A DNA stretch of 64,000 nt, from assembly GCA_039028975.1 (NCBI GenBank), contig JBCCHB010000043.1, positions 39,244 through 103,243 on the forward strand, written 5' to 3'. The notes under the pieces are model-generated. The model was given only the letters and a program-made list of their open reading frames with translations. It had not been told where the DNA came from and searched no databases. This stretch comes from JAHBNG01 sp039028975 (GTDB lineage Bacteria > Chloroflexota > Anaerolineae > Caldilineales > Caldilineaceae). Made by a program: the position numbers and the translations under genes. Shown one piece after another: positions 1-7,841 of this stretch; the first letter of the stretch is position 1, and each line of letters begins with the position of its first letter.

Positions 1-68
1 GTGGGGAAGAGATTGTCGATGGTGGGAGGTGGCGCGCGGCCGGAACAGACATTTCAGGATAGGACAAT

Positions 69-361
69 CGTAGGTGCGGTCCCCAGTTTCCTGAGGACAA
101 GCTTGTAACTGCACAAACATGGAACCCCCCGTCGCTTCTTTTGAAAAGGAGTGGTCTACTACATTTGCGCAGCTAAAAACAGCGCCTACGACAGAGGCGC
201 TTAATGTTGCGTGGCTTATCGTGCACTGCAATCTGTATTGTTGCTTGAATTTCGACGGTTTAGAATTAGACGATTGTAGCCCGTCCTTGTAGGGCGGTGA
301 GCACCAATAAACCCGTGAGTTTCTCTTGGAACTGCTCGTGTGGTCGCAAACCGCACCTACG
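69..361. repeat. Region bounded by 12-bp inverted repeat CGTAGGTGCGGT
   Basis: CGTAGGTGCGGT at 69-80 is answered by its exact reverse complement at 350-361. The right end, read on the minus strand, continues as a small hairpin (GTGCGGTTTGCGACCAC) that resembles the left end of the palindromic element at 43525-43623. No gene is apparent in 1-364. A small hairpin (AGCGCCT/AGGCGCT) lies near 180-205. This may be a non-autonomous element or two copies of one repeat in opposite orientation. Confidence 0.4.
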
Positions 362-364
362 TCA

Positions 365-1312
365 TCAAGCAACCCGACTGAGCAACGCTTCACCCCGTAG
401 CCCGGCCAGTAAATTGTCTGTGGTTCGCTGGACCATGGCCTTGCGCGTGCGCAGGGTGGCGCTGCCCAGGTGGGGCGCGATAATGACGTTTTCTAAAGTC
501 AGGAGCGGATTGTCTCGGGGCAGTGGCTCTGGCTCGGTCACATCCAGCGCCGCGGCCCAGATGGTCTTGTTGCGTAGGGCATCGACCAGGGCATCGTGCT
601 GTACCACGCCTCCCCGGGCTAGGTTGATGAGGATAGCGCTGGACTTCATTTGGGCCAGCTCAGCCGCACCAATCATGCCTCGGGTCTCTGGCGTGAGGGG
701 CATGTTGAGGGTTACAAAGTCGGCCTCTTTCAACAGCTCTGGCAGGGTAGCGTAGGAGACGTTCAGGGCTGCTTCGGCCTCCAGATCCCGGTTGCGGTTG
801 TGGTAGAGCACCTTCATATCGAATCCGCTGGCTCGGCGGGCCACCTCTTTGCCAATGCGCCCCATGCCGATAATGCCCAAGGTCGAGCCATAGATTTCCT
901 GACCGTGATGTAGATCGGGGTTATAGTGCAAAAAATCAGGTCCAATGGCATACTGATGGCCAATGACCACGTTGCGGGCCGCGGCCATAAGCAGGGTGAA
1001 GGTCATATCCGCGGTGGCACCATCTACGAAGCCAGGCGTATTGCCGACGGGAATGCCGCGAGCCTTGGCCGCCTCCAAGTCAATATGGTCCACGCCCACG
1101 CCAAAGTTGCTGATGACCCGACAGTTGGGCATAGAATTCATCACCTCACCAGTGATGTGGGGATGGCCATAGACAAAGAAGCCCTCTGCCTCCTGAAGTA
1201 CTGCCGGATCATTGGGTTCATCATTGTACCACCGCTTCACGTCACAGTAGGGGGTCAGCGTATCGAGCACTTTGGGGACAAGGTCTGCATTGGATACAAT
1301 TTTGTAGGTCAT
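365..1312 (-). CDS. D-isomer-specific 2-hydroxyacid dehydrogenase (glyoxylate/hydroxypyruvate reductase-like)
   Basis: This 315-residue protein is of normal family length. It should reduce a 2-keto acid such as glyoxylate or hydroxypyruvate with NAD(P)H in the cytosol. The nucleotide-binding motif GMGRIG is at residues 149-154. The catalytic triad of the family is present: Arg233 in NLARGG, Glu262 in DVTEPEP and His281 in PHLGS. The ATG follows a good ribosome-binding site (AAAGGAGA) on the minus strand. The gene stands alone, with a block of minisatellite repeats upstream. The exact substrate cannot be read from the sequence. Confidence 0.9.
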   Translation of the reverse strand: MTYKIVSNADLVPKVLDTLTPYCDVKRWYNDEPNDPAVLQEAEGFFVYGHPHITGEVMNSMPNCRVISNFGVGVDHIDLEAAKARGIPVGNTPGFVDGATADMTFTLLMAAARNVVIGHQYAIGPDFLHYNPDLHHGQEIYGSTLGIIGMGRIGKEVARRASGFDMKVLYHNRNRDLEAEAALNVSYATLPELLKEADFVTLNMPLTPETRGMIGAAELAQMKSSAILINLARGGVVQHDALVDALRNKTIWAAALDVTEPEPLPRDNPLLTLENVIIAPHLGSATLRTRKAMVQRTTDNLLAGLRGEALLSRVA

Positions 1313-1330
1313 TGGGGATCTCCTTTATTT

Positions 1331-1474
1331 AGCAAGTCAGCAGTTCAGCGAGTCAGCAGTTCAGCGAGTCAGCAGGTTAGCGAGTCAGCAGGTTAGCAAG
1401 TCAGCAGTTCAGCGAGCCAGCAGGTTAGCAAGTCAGCGGGTCGGCGGGTCAGCGGGTCAGCGGGTCAGCGGGTC
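1331..1474. repeat. Intergenic minisatellite (about 8- and 15-bp units)
   Basis: The spacer upstream of the dehydrogenase gene holds imperfect tandem copies of a 15-16-bp unit like agcgagtcagcagtt. These pass into several copies of the octamer CAGCGGGT. No reading frame of interest is present. Similar octamer arrays of different sequence occur at 3352-3390, 4262-4406 and 61908-62000. Confidence 0.8.
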
Positions 1475-1566
1475 GAGTGCGTTGCACTGTTCAGAGAAAG
1501 GTTCAAGCGCCCATCTGCAATTGAACAGGGCGACCCACTCTTGCGCCCCCAAACTAAAAAGCACCC
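1475..1566 (+). repeat. Dispersed ~90-bp repeat, copy 1
   Basis: This segment matches the reverse complement of 60141-60229 over about 90 bp with roughly 80% identity by eye. Shared blocks include TGCGTTGCACTGTTCAGA, TCAAGCGCCCAT and GCAATTGAAC. In the 60-kb copy the ends are inverted (GGGTGCGTT and AACGCACCC), as in a small inverted-repeat element. It lies between the minisatellite and the Trm112-like gene. Confidence 0.7.
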
Positions 1567-1664
1567 TAGCCTCAACTGGCAGTTGTCTGGGATCTGGTTT
1601 TTGTGCTACCATTGACGGTATACATGGATTCTGTAACCGAGTATGACAATTCTGGAGAGAACAG

Positions 1665-2036
1665 ATGAAAAAATTATTTCGATTTCTATTTACTGTTGCC
1701 ATTTTGGGCGTCATCGTCTATGTTGTCAAAAATATGATAGCCCCAAAATCAAATGAATTCGCTTCGGCGGGAAAGGGAGATGGGGTTATGCCCACCAATG
1801 TTGGCAGTGCTCTAGATGACAAACCACTGGGTGGCGATGTGAGTGAAGAACTGCTCAAAATTCTGGTCTGCCCGGAGGATAAAGGAGCGCTGGAACTGGT
1901 TGAGGGAGGCACCTACTTGCTCAATCCTCGCAATGGATATCGCTACCCCATCCGCGGGGGAATTCCTGTGATGCTCATCGAAGAAGGCAAAAAGAATCGA
2001 CTAGAGGAATCTGCTTCGCCCAACGGCCAAGCGTAA
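1665..2036 (+). CDS. Trm112-like small protein with N-terminal membrane segment
   Basis: The first ~25 residues (MKKLFRFLF then a hydrophobic run) form a membrane anchor or signal sequence. A linker follows, and from about residue 60 a Trm112/UPF0434 domain with LLKILVCPEDKGAL and YPIRGGIPVML. Classical YcaR-type zinc-ribbon members carry more cysteines. Here only the Cys in LVCP remains, so zinc binding is unlikely, as in some actinobacterial-type members. The family often assists methyltransferases, but a membrane-anchored version has no assigned role that I recognise. The ATG follows GGAGAG. Confidence 0.75.
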   Translation: MKKLFRFLFTVAILGVIVYVVKNMIAPKSNEFASAGKGDGVMPTNVGSALDDKPLGGDVSEELLKILVCPEDKGALELVEGGTYLLNPRNGYRYPIRGGIPVMLIEEGKKNRLEESASPNGQA

Positions 2037-2077
2037 GTTTGAGCGTTACATAGAGTCTCTCGGAGGAGGCACAGAGT

Positions 2078-2150
2078 GACACAGAGAAAGACTTAATAGA
2101 GAAGAAATATCTCAGCGAATCTCTGTGAGAACCCGGTGAATCTCTGTGTC
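2078..2150. repeat. Inverted repeat GACACAGAGA / TCTCTGTGTC
   Basis: A 10-bp perfect inverted repeat (2078-2087 and 2141-2150) lies in a spacer that also carries the direct repeat GAATCTCTGTG. It sits between two same-strand genes and may act as a weak terminator or be a dispersed repeat. Confidence 0.4.
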
Positions 2151-2230
2151 ATCGCGACTCAGTGTAATGAGCAAATCAAACGGCCCAGCCCACGCTTGGC
2201 CAAACATAGAAAGGAGAGCCAAGTGCTCTT

Positions 2231-3349
2231 ATGACGACAGACGTGCTTCAACTGGCCAGTGATCTCATCGCCATCAAATCGGTTAGCCAGATCAGCAATG
2301 TGGCTGTCTCTGATCGGATTGAAGAGGCGTTAACTCAGGCCGATTTCACCGTAGAACGTTTGACCTATACCGATGATGCAGGGTTTGAAAAGGTAAGCTT
2401 GGTAGGCAAAAAAGGAGAAGGGCAAGGTGGGTTGGGCTTCTTCTCTCATTCGGATACGGTCCCAGGGGCCGAAGATGATTGGGCGCCCTATGATCCAGTA
2501 CAGAAAGAGGGTCGGCTGTTGGGCCGAGGCAGTTGTGATATGAAGGGGCCGCTGGCAGCCACTATGACCGCGGCAATGGAAGCAGATGTCCGTGAGCTGA
2601 AGCAACCCCTCTTTGTGGTTGTGGCAGCCGATGAGGAAGTCGGTTATGGTGGGGCACGTCAGATTGCTGCCGAGTCAGAGCTGCTGAACGAAGAGGGGTG
2701 GCCCACTTGGGGCGTGATTGCAGAGCCAACCGAACTTCGCCCCGTTTATGCGCACAAAGGTGGCTATCAGGTTTCCGTCACCGCGCATGGCCGTGCTGCT
2801 CATACCAGCACCGATCGGGGCATATCCGCCAACTTTCTCATTGCCCCATTTCTGGCCGAGATGGCCGAATTGGTGCAGCTCTTTAAGAGCGACGAGCGCT
2901 TTATGAATCATGAGTTCGAGCCGCCAACCAACGGCTTTAATATGGTGATGACGGATCATGGCTGCGCCTCTAACGTGACCGCTGCCCGCACCGACGTGAA
3001 GTTAAGCCTGCGCGCCATGCCCGATGATGGCCACGAAGAAGCCATTGAAATGATTATGGCCAGCGCTCGAAAATATAACTTAGAAGCGTCCCACCGAGGT
3101 GCCGGTCCATTCTATACCTCTGCCACGGCCGATATTGTTCAAGCTGCCTGCCGCGCCACAGAAATTGAGTCCGCCGAAACCGTCCCCTTTGGCACCGAAG
3201 CCATGGTCTACCAGGATTTTGCCGAACTGGTCGTCCTCGGCCCAGGCAACATTGCCCAAGCCCATACGGTAGGCGAGTTTATCGATATTGCTCAACTGAC
3301 TCAGTCGGTGGACGTCTACGGGACAATGATTCGAGAGCTTTGTGGTTAA
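2231..3349 (+). CDS. M20 family metallopeptidase (ArgE/DapE-like deacylase)
   Basis: This 372-residue protein is a di-zinc hydrolase of the M20 family, which includes acetylornithine deacetylase, DapE and carboxypeptidases. The family ligands are visible: His73 and Asp75 in SHSDTVP, Asp103 in GRGSCDMKG, Glu135/Glu136 in ADEEVG, and a C-terminal His in AQAHTVGEFI. A dimerisation domain lies in the middle (KGGYQVSVTAHGRAAHTS). No arginine or lysine biosynthesis genes are adjacent, so the acyl substrate is open. The ATG follows AAAGGAGA by about 12 bp. Confidence 0.88.
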   Translation: MTTDVLQLASDLIAIKSVSQISNVAVSDRIEEALTQADFTVERLTYTDDAGFEKVSLVGKKGEGQGGLGFFSHSDTVPGAEDDWAPYDPVQKEGRLLGRGSCDMKGPLAATMTAAMEADVRELKQPLFVVVAADEEVGYGGARQIAAESELLNEEGWPTWGVIAEPTELRPVYAHKGGYQVSVTAHGRAAHTSTDRGISANFLIAPFLAEMAELVQLFKSDERFMNHEFEPPTNGFNMVMTDHGCASNVTAARTDVKLSLRAMPDDGHEEAIEMIMASARKYNLEASHRGAGPFYTSATADIVQAACRATEIESAETVPFGTEAMVYQDFAELVVLGPGNIAQAHTVGEFIDIAQLTQSVDVYGTMIRELCG

Positions 3350-3351
3350 GC

Positions 3352-3475
3352 CGGTGAGTAGGTCGGTAGGTCGGTAGGTCGGTAGGTCTGTTGCTCCAGG
3401 ACCCTGGACTTTGGACCCCAGACCTAGGACCCTGGACTTTGGACCTCAGACCCTGGACTTTGGACTTTGGACCAA
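3352..3475. repeat. Intergenic octamer and ~13-bp repeat block
   Basis: The spacer between two convergent genes begins with octamer copies (GGTAGGTC). It continues with imperfect repeats of a CCTGGACTTTGGAC-like unit. No gene is seen here. Confidence 0.75.
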
Positions 3476-3486
3476 CCCGCCTTCTA

Positions 3487-4248
3487 TCAAGCTGCGTGAA
3501 TTCCCCCGTCAAGCACCATGGTATGGCCGACAACAAATGCAGCCTCTTCTGAGCAGAGGTAGAGGATGGCTGCGGCGATCTCTTCAGGTTTGCCCAGGCG
3601 GCGGGCTGGAACACCTTTGATAATTTTTTCTGCAAAGGACTCTTGCATATGTTCGTTGTCTGTTACCATGGGGGTGCTGGTGAATCCTGGGCAGACGGCG
3701 TTGATGCGGATGCCCTTGCGTACGTACTCGAGGGCTGCGGTTTTGGTCAAGCCGACCACGGCATGTTTGCTGGCCGCATAGGCTGACAAGTTGGCTGAAC
3801 CAACCAGCCCTGCAACGGAAGCGAGGTTGACGATCACGCCATGACCTTGCTCCAACATCTGTTCAATTTCGGCCTTCATACAGTACCAAACACCCTTGAC
3901 ATTGACTTCGATAACGTCATGAAAATGTTGGTCATCATACTCGTGCATGCGAACCCTAGGGCCGCTGATCCCAGCGTTGTTTAAGGCGATGTCAATTCGG
4001 CCATGCTGCTCAACTGTTGTGGCAACGAGCGCTTTGACATCATCTGGCACTGTGACATCACCCTGCACAAAGAGTGCTTGGCCCCCTACGCTTTCCACCT
4101 GAGCAACCGTTTCAGCACCGCCATCCACATTCTGATCGCTAAAGACAATTTTGGCACCGGCTTGTGCAAAGGCCAATGCCGTCGCCCGACCAATGCCCGA
4201 ACCTCCGCCCGTGATGAGGACGACTTTATCTGGAAAAGAAAAGTTCAT
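3487..4248 (-). CDS. SDR family NAD(P)-dependent oxidoreductase
   Basis: A classical short-chain dehydrogenase of 253 residues. The cofactor motif TGGGSGIG is at residues 13-20, NNAG at 90-93, and the catalytic residues are Ser144, Tyr157 and Lys161 (YAASK). I chose the ATG at 4248 because AAGGAG lies just upstream; a longer frame to 4299 adds an N-terminus not typical of the family. The end (GHTMVLDGGIHAA) is typical of glucose-1-dehydrogenase-like and 3-oxoacyl-ACP-reductase-like members. The substrate is unknown. Confidence 0.9.
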   Translation of the reverse strand: MNFSFPDKVVLITGGGSGIGRATALAFAQAGAKIVFSDQNVDGGAETVAQVESVGGQALFVQGDVTVPDDVKALVATTVEQHGRIDIALNNAGISGPRVRMHEYDDQHFHDVIEVNVKGVWYCMKAEIEQMLEQGHGVIVNLASVAGLVGSANLSAYAASKHAVVGLTKTAALEYVRKGIRINAVCPGFTSTPMVTDNEHMQESFAEKIIKGVPARRLGKPEEIAAAILYLCSEEAAFVVGHTMVLDGGIHAA

Positions 4249-4261
4249 AGAGTTCTCCTTT

Positions 4262-4406
4262 GAGCAGGTTTGCAGGTTTGCAGCCCCCGATAACGACATT
4301 CGGGGGTGACAAGGTTTGCAGGTGACAATCGTACTTGCCTACTTGCCTACTTGCCTACTTGCCTACTTGCCTACTTGCCTACTTGCCCACTTGCCCACTT
4401 GCCATT
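4262..4406. repeat. Intergenic octamer arrays (GTTTGCAG, TACTTGCC) around a hairpin
   Basis: Copies of GTTTGCAG are followed by a hairpin (CCCCCGA, 9-base loop, TCGGGGG at 4283-4305) and then by about eight copies of TACTTGCC/CACTTGCC. The two arrays are roughly complementary in character. They fill the spacer between the divergent SDR and phhB genes and so occupy both promoter regions. Confidence 0.75.
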
Positions 4407-4438
4407 TTTGCTAATTCTACCACAAGCAGGAGCCAAAC

Positions 4439-4753
4439 ATGACCAAAGCACAAGCGCTTTCCGAACAAGAGTTATCATCTGCTCTTCAAACTATAGATGG
4501 ATGGTCTGTTGTTGATGGGAAGCTACACCGAACCCTTACCTTCGATAATTTTGTGCAGGCATTTGGTTTCATGACCCAGATAGCCCTAGTGGCCGAAGTT
4601 ATGGATCATCACCCCGAGTGGTATAACGTATACAATCGCGTGACAATCGATCTCATAACCCACTCTGCCGATAACACCATTACCACATTAGACATCAAGC
4701 TGGCCCACAAAATCGACCAGATTGACCAAGCCACACTTAGATTATCTTCCTAA
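4439..4753 (+). CDS. phhB: 4a-hydroxytetrahydrobiopterin dehydratase (pterin carbinolamine dehydratase)
   Basis: A 104-residue protein of normal family size. It carries the signature His57-His58-Pro59 (DHHPEWY), His75 in LITHSAD and the Asp of TTLD. The family dehydrates 4a-carbinolamine to regenerate pterin cofactor after aromatic amino acid hydroxylation. No hydroxylase is nearby, and in such genomes the protein may also serve molybdopterin metabolism. Its stop overlaps the stop of the convergent GH1 gene by 4 bp. Confidence 0.92.
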   Translation: MTKAQALSEQELSSALQTIDGWSVVDGKLHRTLTFDNFVQAFGFMTQIALVAEVMDHHPEWYNVYNRVTIDLITHSADNTITTLDIKLAHKIDQIDQATLRLSS

Positions 4754-6066
4754 CCCCCACCCGCATAACGCTCAATCATTTCTGGCGAAATCTGATTGGA
4801 CAGGGCAATGGCCCGATAGAGATCGGCGCTTGGTCGCTTTGTGCGTTCCTGTGTCTTTGGGTCAAGTTCGTATAGCCCAAAGCGCAATTGCCAGCCTTGA
4901 TCCCACTCAAAGTTATCGACTAGGGTCCAGTGGAAGTACCCCCGAACGTCGCACCCATCCTCGATGGCTTGGTGCAGCGCAAGGAGGTGACCAAGAAGCC
5001 ACCGCGGACGTCGCTGATCGTCTTTGTCGGGGAGGCCATTCTCCAAGATGTAGATCGGTTTGTCGAATTGGCGCACTTCCTGACAGATTTGGTAAAGTCC
5101 GTCGGGTGCGTATTGGCTATAGGGGCTGCCGTTGCTCGTTTGGTCCGAGGTCTCGACATCGTCTGCAAAGGATTCTTGACCAAAGATATTTCGCGGGTCA
5201 GGTGAAAAGCGGATATGCTTTCGTCCGTAATAGGTAAGGCCGATGAAATCGATGCTGTCGTCCAACGTACGATGGTACCCATTCAAACCCAAGGGCGGCT
5301 CAACCCGACCCGTGGCCGAACCGACCACCCATAGATGCTCAAAGAGATGACGACGGATCCCGGCCGCATACCGATCCAAGTCATTGCCCTCGCGTAGCTG
5401 CTTGAATAAAGATACGGATTTCGCATAGCCAACGTGGGCGTTCGGCTGAACGGTATGAAGTACCTGATAAGCTGCCGCGTGGGCAAAGAGTAAATGCCGA
5501 AAGGCGCGCCATGCCAAGTAGGGATTCGCCCGGCAGGGGGGCCAGATTCCTCTTACCCAGGTTTGACCAACATAGACCAATGGTTCGTTGAATGTAATCC
5601 AGAAGTCACATAGATCGTGGAGGGCTTGGGCCACAACTCGCGCATACGACTGAAAGCGGACAATACTCTCCTTTTGGGTCCACCCACCTTGAAGATAAAA
5701 CCACATAGGAAGTGTGAAGTGGTTGAGGGCCACAATCGGCCGGATACCTCTATCCCGCAGCCCCCCCAACAGTTCACGGTAGCGGTCGAGGGCTGCAGTG
5801 GCAATGAGACCTGGTTCTGGTTCAATTCGACTCCATTCCAGGCTAAGGCGATGCGCGTTGAGGTGGAGGCTTTGAATACGGTCAAAATCCTCTTCTGCGT
5901 TTTGCCACCAATCACAGGCTAATCCGCTCCGATCACCATTTCGAATCGTTCCATGTTGTTCAAATGCCCACCATTGATTGTTGGTATTCTGACCCTCGTT
6001 CTGGTGGGAAGAAGAGGCTGTACCCCAGATAAAGTTGTTGGGAAAGATGTGTGGATCAGCTGACAT
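4750..6066 (-). CDS. Glycoside hydrolase family 1 (beta-glucosidase-like)
   Basis: This 438-residue protein is a retaining beta-glycosidase of GH1. The N-terminal GH1 signature starts at Phe12 (FIWGTASSSHQNEG). The acid/base Glu161 is in TFNEP and the nucleophile Glu342 is in ILENG. The aglycone-side motif FHWTLVDNFEW is near residue 383. There is no signal peptide, so it should be cytosolic and act on imported disaccharides or glycosides. The sugar (glucose, galactose or fucose) cannot be decided from the sequence. Confidence 0.93.
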   Translation of the reverse strand: MSADPHIFPNNFIWGTASSSHQNEGQNTNNQWWAFEQHGTIRNGDRSGLACDWWQNAEEDFDRIQSLHLNAHRLSLEWSRIEPEPGLIATAALDRYRELLGGLRDRGIRPIVALNHFTLPMWFYLQGGWTQKESIVRFQSYARVVAQALHDLCDFWITFNEPLVYVGQTWVRGIWPPCRANPYLAWRAFRHLLFAHAAAYQVLHTVQPNAHVGYAKSVSLFKQLREGNDLDRYAAGIRRHLFEHLWVVGSATGRVEPPLGLNGYHRTLDDSIDFIGLTYYGRKHIRFSPDPRNIFGQESFADDVETSDQTSNGSPYSQYAPDGLYQICQEVRQFDKPIYILENGLPDKDDQRRPRWLLGHLLALHQAIEDGCDVRGYFHWTLVDNFEWDQGWQLRFGLYELDPKTQERTKRPSADLYRAIALSNQISPEMIERYAGGG

Positions 6067-6114
6067 ATTGTGCTTTGTTCATGCCCGTTACGCTGCATAG
6101 TGAAGTGGATGTGG

Positions 6115-6135
6115 TATACTGCGGTCGTTTGAAAT
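6115..6135 (+). repeat. Half copy of the dispersed TATACTGCGGTCG repeat
   Basis: TATACTGCGGTCGTTTGAAA matches the left end of the palindromic repeats at 56812-56896 and 60003-60088. The remaining part is absent here. Confidence 0.5.
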
Positions 6136-6180
6136 CTTGAATGAGAATCATACCAGATGGATGCATGGAAAGGAGAATTT

Positions 6181-6519
6181 ATGAGCTTTGGCATCACAAA
6201 AACAATTCCAGCCAAAGAGGGCATCTCACGGATTGATGAGCTATATGATGGCTCTATCAACGAGTTTGAGTTTCATATGGCTGGGTCGCCCTCCAAGCTA
6301 ACTGTTGGTGATTACGTTTACACAATTTTTAAAGACGAGTTGCACGGGCGGCTTAAGATCAAAGAGTTTATTGGCGGTGCCGTCAATCCAAAATCGGGAA
6401 AACCGCGCACGCTGATCATGGTTGAGTGTCCTGGCCAACGGTTGAAAGAGCCGATTCCGCGTAAAGGACACATGGGAACCCGCTATTGGGACGGAGATGA
6501 ATGGCCAGAATCAGAATAG
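6181..6519 (+). CDS. Hypothetical protein
   Basis: This 112-residue soluble protein has alternating beta-like segments (FEFHMAG, LTVGDYVYTIFKDELHGRLKIKEFIGG) and a Lys/Pro-rich tail. I do not recognise the family; the middle part recalls PUA/ASCH-type small beta barrels, which is only an impression. I chose the ATG at 6181 because AAAGGAGAA lies directly before it; a longer frame begins at 6157. It is convergent with the hydrolase gene, with a 6-bp gap. Confidence 0.7.
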   Translation: MSFGITKTIPAKEGISRIDELYDGSINEFEFHMAGSPSKLTVGDYVYTIFKDELHGRLKIKEFIGGAVNPKSGKPRTLIMVECPGQRLKEPIPRKGHMGTRYWDGDEWPESE

Positions 6520-6525
6520 GCTGCT

Positions 6526-7413
6526 TTATTCAACAGAATGACGAATTTCGCTGAAGTGGCTATGATCGTCAGTAATAAAGTTGATGATCAGTTCGGCAAG
6601 CCTTAGGGGGGATTCGATCATTGGGGCGTGGCCAACGCCCCGCAAAATCTCTAAGTTGGCGGCACCTGGGATAGAGATGAGGGTTCTCGTGGCGGAATCT
6701 TGACTAACAATTGGATCTTTGTCACCCCAGATGACGAGTGAAGGCAGCGTTAGCCTATTGGCGTCACCACTACGGTTCCATTGATTAAGTGCTTCCGCAA
6801 ACCCTGTAAAAAGTGGGGGAGCCATGGCTTGGGCATCATCAATGATACTTTGAAACCACTCTTTTTTCGTGTAGTCAGGAGAGGGGTTAACGTCAATAGT
6901 ATATTCATCAGAAAAAAAGTGAATCGGAATCGTTGGCATAAGCAATGCCAATGATTTGGCCAGTAACACCTGGTCTACTTTCAACTGTTCAAGAAGTAAG
7001 ATAGTGTCTAGGGGGGAATATACACCTTCGATTGGTACGCTATTGACTAAGACTAGCGAGCTGATTCGGTGAGTATGCGATAGGGCATACTCAATTCCGA
7101 TAGCCCCAGCGCCTGAGTGGGCAACCAAGTCGAACTCGCTCAACTGAAGCGCGTCGACCAAGGCCCTCAGATCCTCGGCTTGCTCTTCAATTGAGTACCC
7201 GTCGTCAGGTTTGTCGCTCCTACCTGTACCGCGTAGATCAGGGGCAATTGCCCGGATTTCAGTCGGCAACACGTCAAAAAACGGCTCCCACCAGCGGCTG
7301 GTACCAAATTCGCCATGAAGCAACACCATCGGCAGTCCGTCTGAATCGCCTTGGGCACGATAGTGTATGGATAGACGGGAAGTCTGAATCGTATGGGATT
7401 CGATCACAATCAA
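6526..7413 (-). CDS. Alpha/beta hydrolase
   Basis: A 295-residue alpha/beta-hydrolase. The oxyanion segment LLHGEFG is at 31-37, the nucleophile is Ser100 in AHSGAG (a variant of the usual GxSxG), the acid is probably Asp233 in WGDKDP, and His262 lies in GVGHAP. The start is TTG, overlapping the upstream stop as TTGA, which suggests translational coupling with the 7410-7841 gene. The substrate is unknown; relatives include esterases, haloperoxidases and C-C hydrolases. Confidence 0.85.
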   Translation of the reverse strand: MIVIESHTIQTSRLSIHYRAQGDSDGLPMVLLHGEFGTSRWWEPFFDVLPTEIRAIAPDLRGTGRSDKPDDGYSIEEQAEDLRALVDALQLSEFDLVAHSGAGAIGIEYALSHTHRISSLVLVNSVPIEGVYSPLDTILLLEQLKVDQVLLAKSLALLMPTIPIHFFSDEYTIDVNPSPDYTKKEWFQSIIDDAQAMAPPLFTGFAEALNQWNRSGDANRLTLPSLVIWGDKDPIVSQDSATRTLISIPGAANLEILRGVGHAPMIESPLRLAELIINFITDDHSHFSEIRHSVE

Positions 7414-7841
7414 CGGCTCATCTTTCTGTTTTCTTCGGCATCGTCAGGCAAAAATAGAAGCAATAAGGCTGCTGCCCCAGCCAATGACTCAGGGCCATCA
7501 ACGCGTCCCACTTCATCTTCGCCCAAAATTAGCCCACTTTGGACAACTACGCCATCTGCTTCCATCCATCCAACCGAGCCACCTTCAAAGAGGCCGTGGC
7601 TGGTGATCTCCGCTTCTTCCGTCACATAACCCAGCTCTTGTTCATCATGACGGGTGTAACGAAAGATATGTTGATCTGAATCAACCCGACCGACTTCTTT
7701 GGGTTGACGGCCGGCAGTACTGTAGATTGTGCCATTTTCCACGAACCCTATCAGTCGTTCATGGTGGCCTTCATCAGACGATGCTGAATTGAGTGAGCTA
7801 CTATTTTGGGGGGTAGTGAATTTAAAGATCTTTGTCTGCAT
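7410..7841 (-). CDS. Small beta-repeat protein, function unknown
   Basis: A 143-residue protein with four or five short repeats of the form LIGFVENGTIYS, VGRVDSDQHIFRY, LGYVTEEAE and VGWMEADGVVV. These suggest a small all-beta flower or propeller-like fold. A hydrophobic stretch (AGAAALLLLFL) and a charged tail close it. The ATG at 7841 overlaps the amidohydrolase stop by 20 bp and the stop overlaps the hydrolase start by 4 bp, so the three genes form a tightly packed minus-strand operon. I cannot assign a function. Confidence 0.7.
   Translation of the reverse strand: MQTKIFKFTTPQNSSSLNSASSDEGHHERLIGFVENGTIYSTAGRQPKEVGRVDSDQHIFRYTRHDEQELGYVTEEAEITSHGLFEGGSVGWMEADGVVVQSGLILGEDEVGRVDGPESLAGAAALLLLFLPDDAEENRKMSR

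Noticed and set aside
926..1396. Plus-strand frames opposite the 2-hydroxyacid dehydrogenase
   Set aside because: The minus-strand protein has all catalytic motifs. The plus frames have no recognisable domain and no ribosome-binding site.
1331..1474. Possible CRISPR array
   Set aside because: Units are 8-16 bp, contiguous and without unique spacers of 30-40 bp, so this is a minisatellite.
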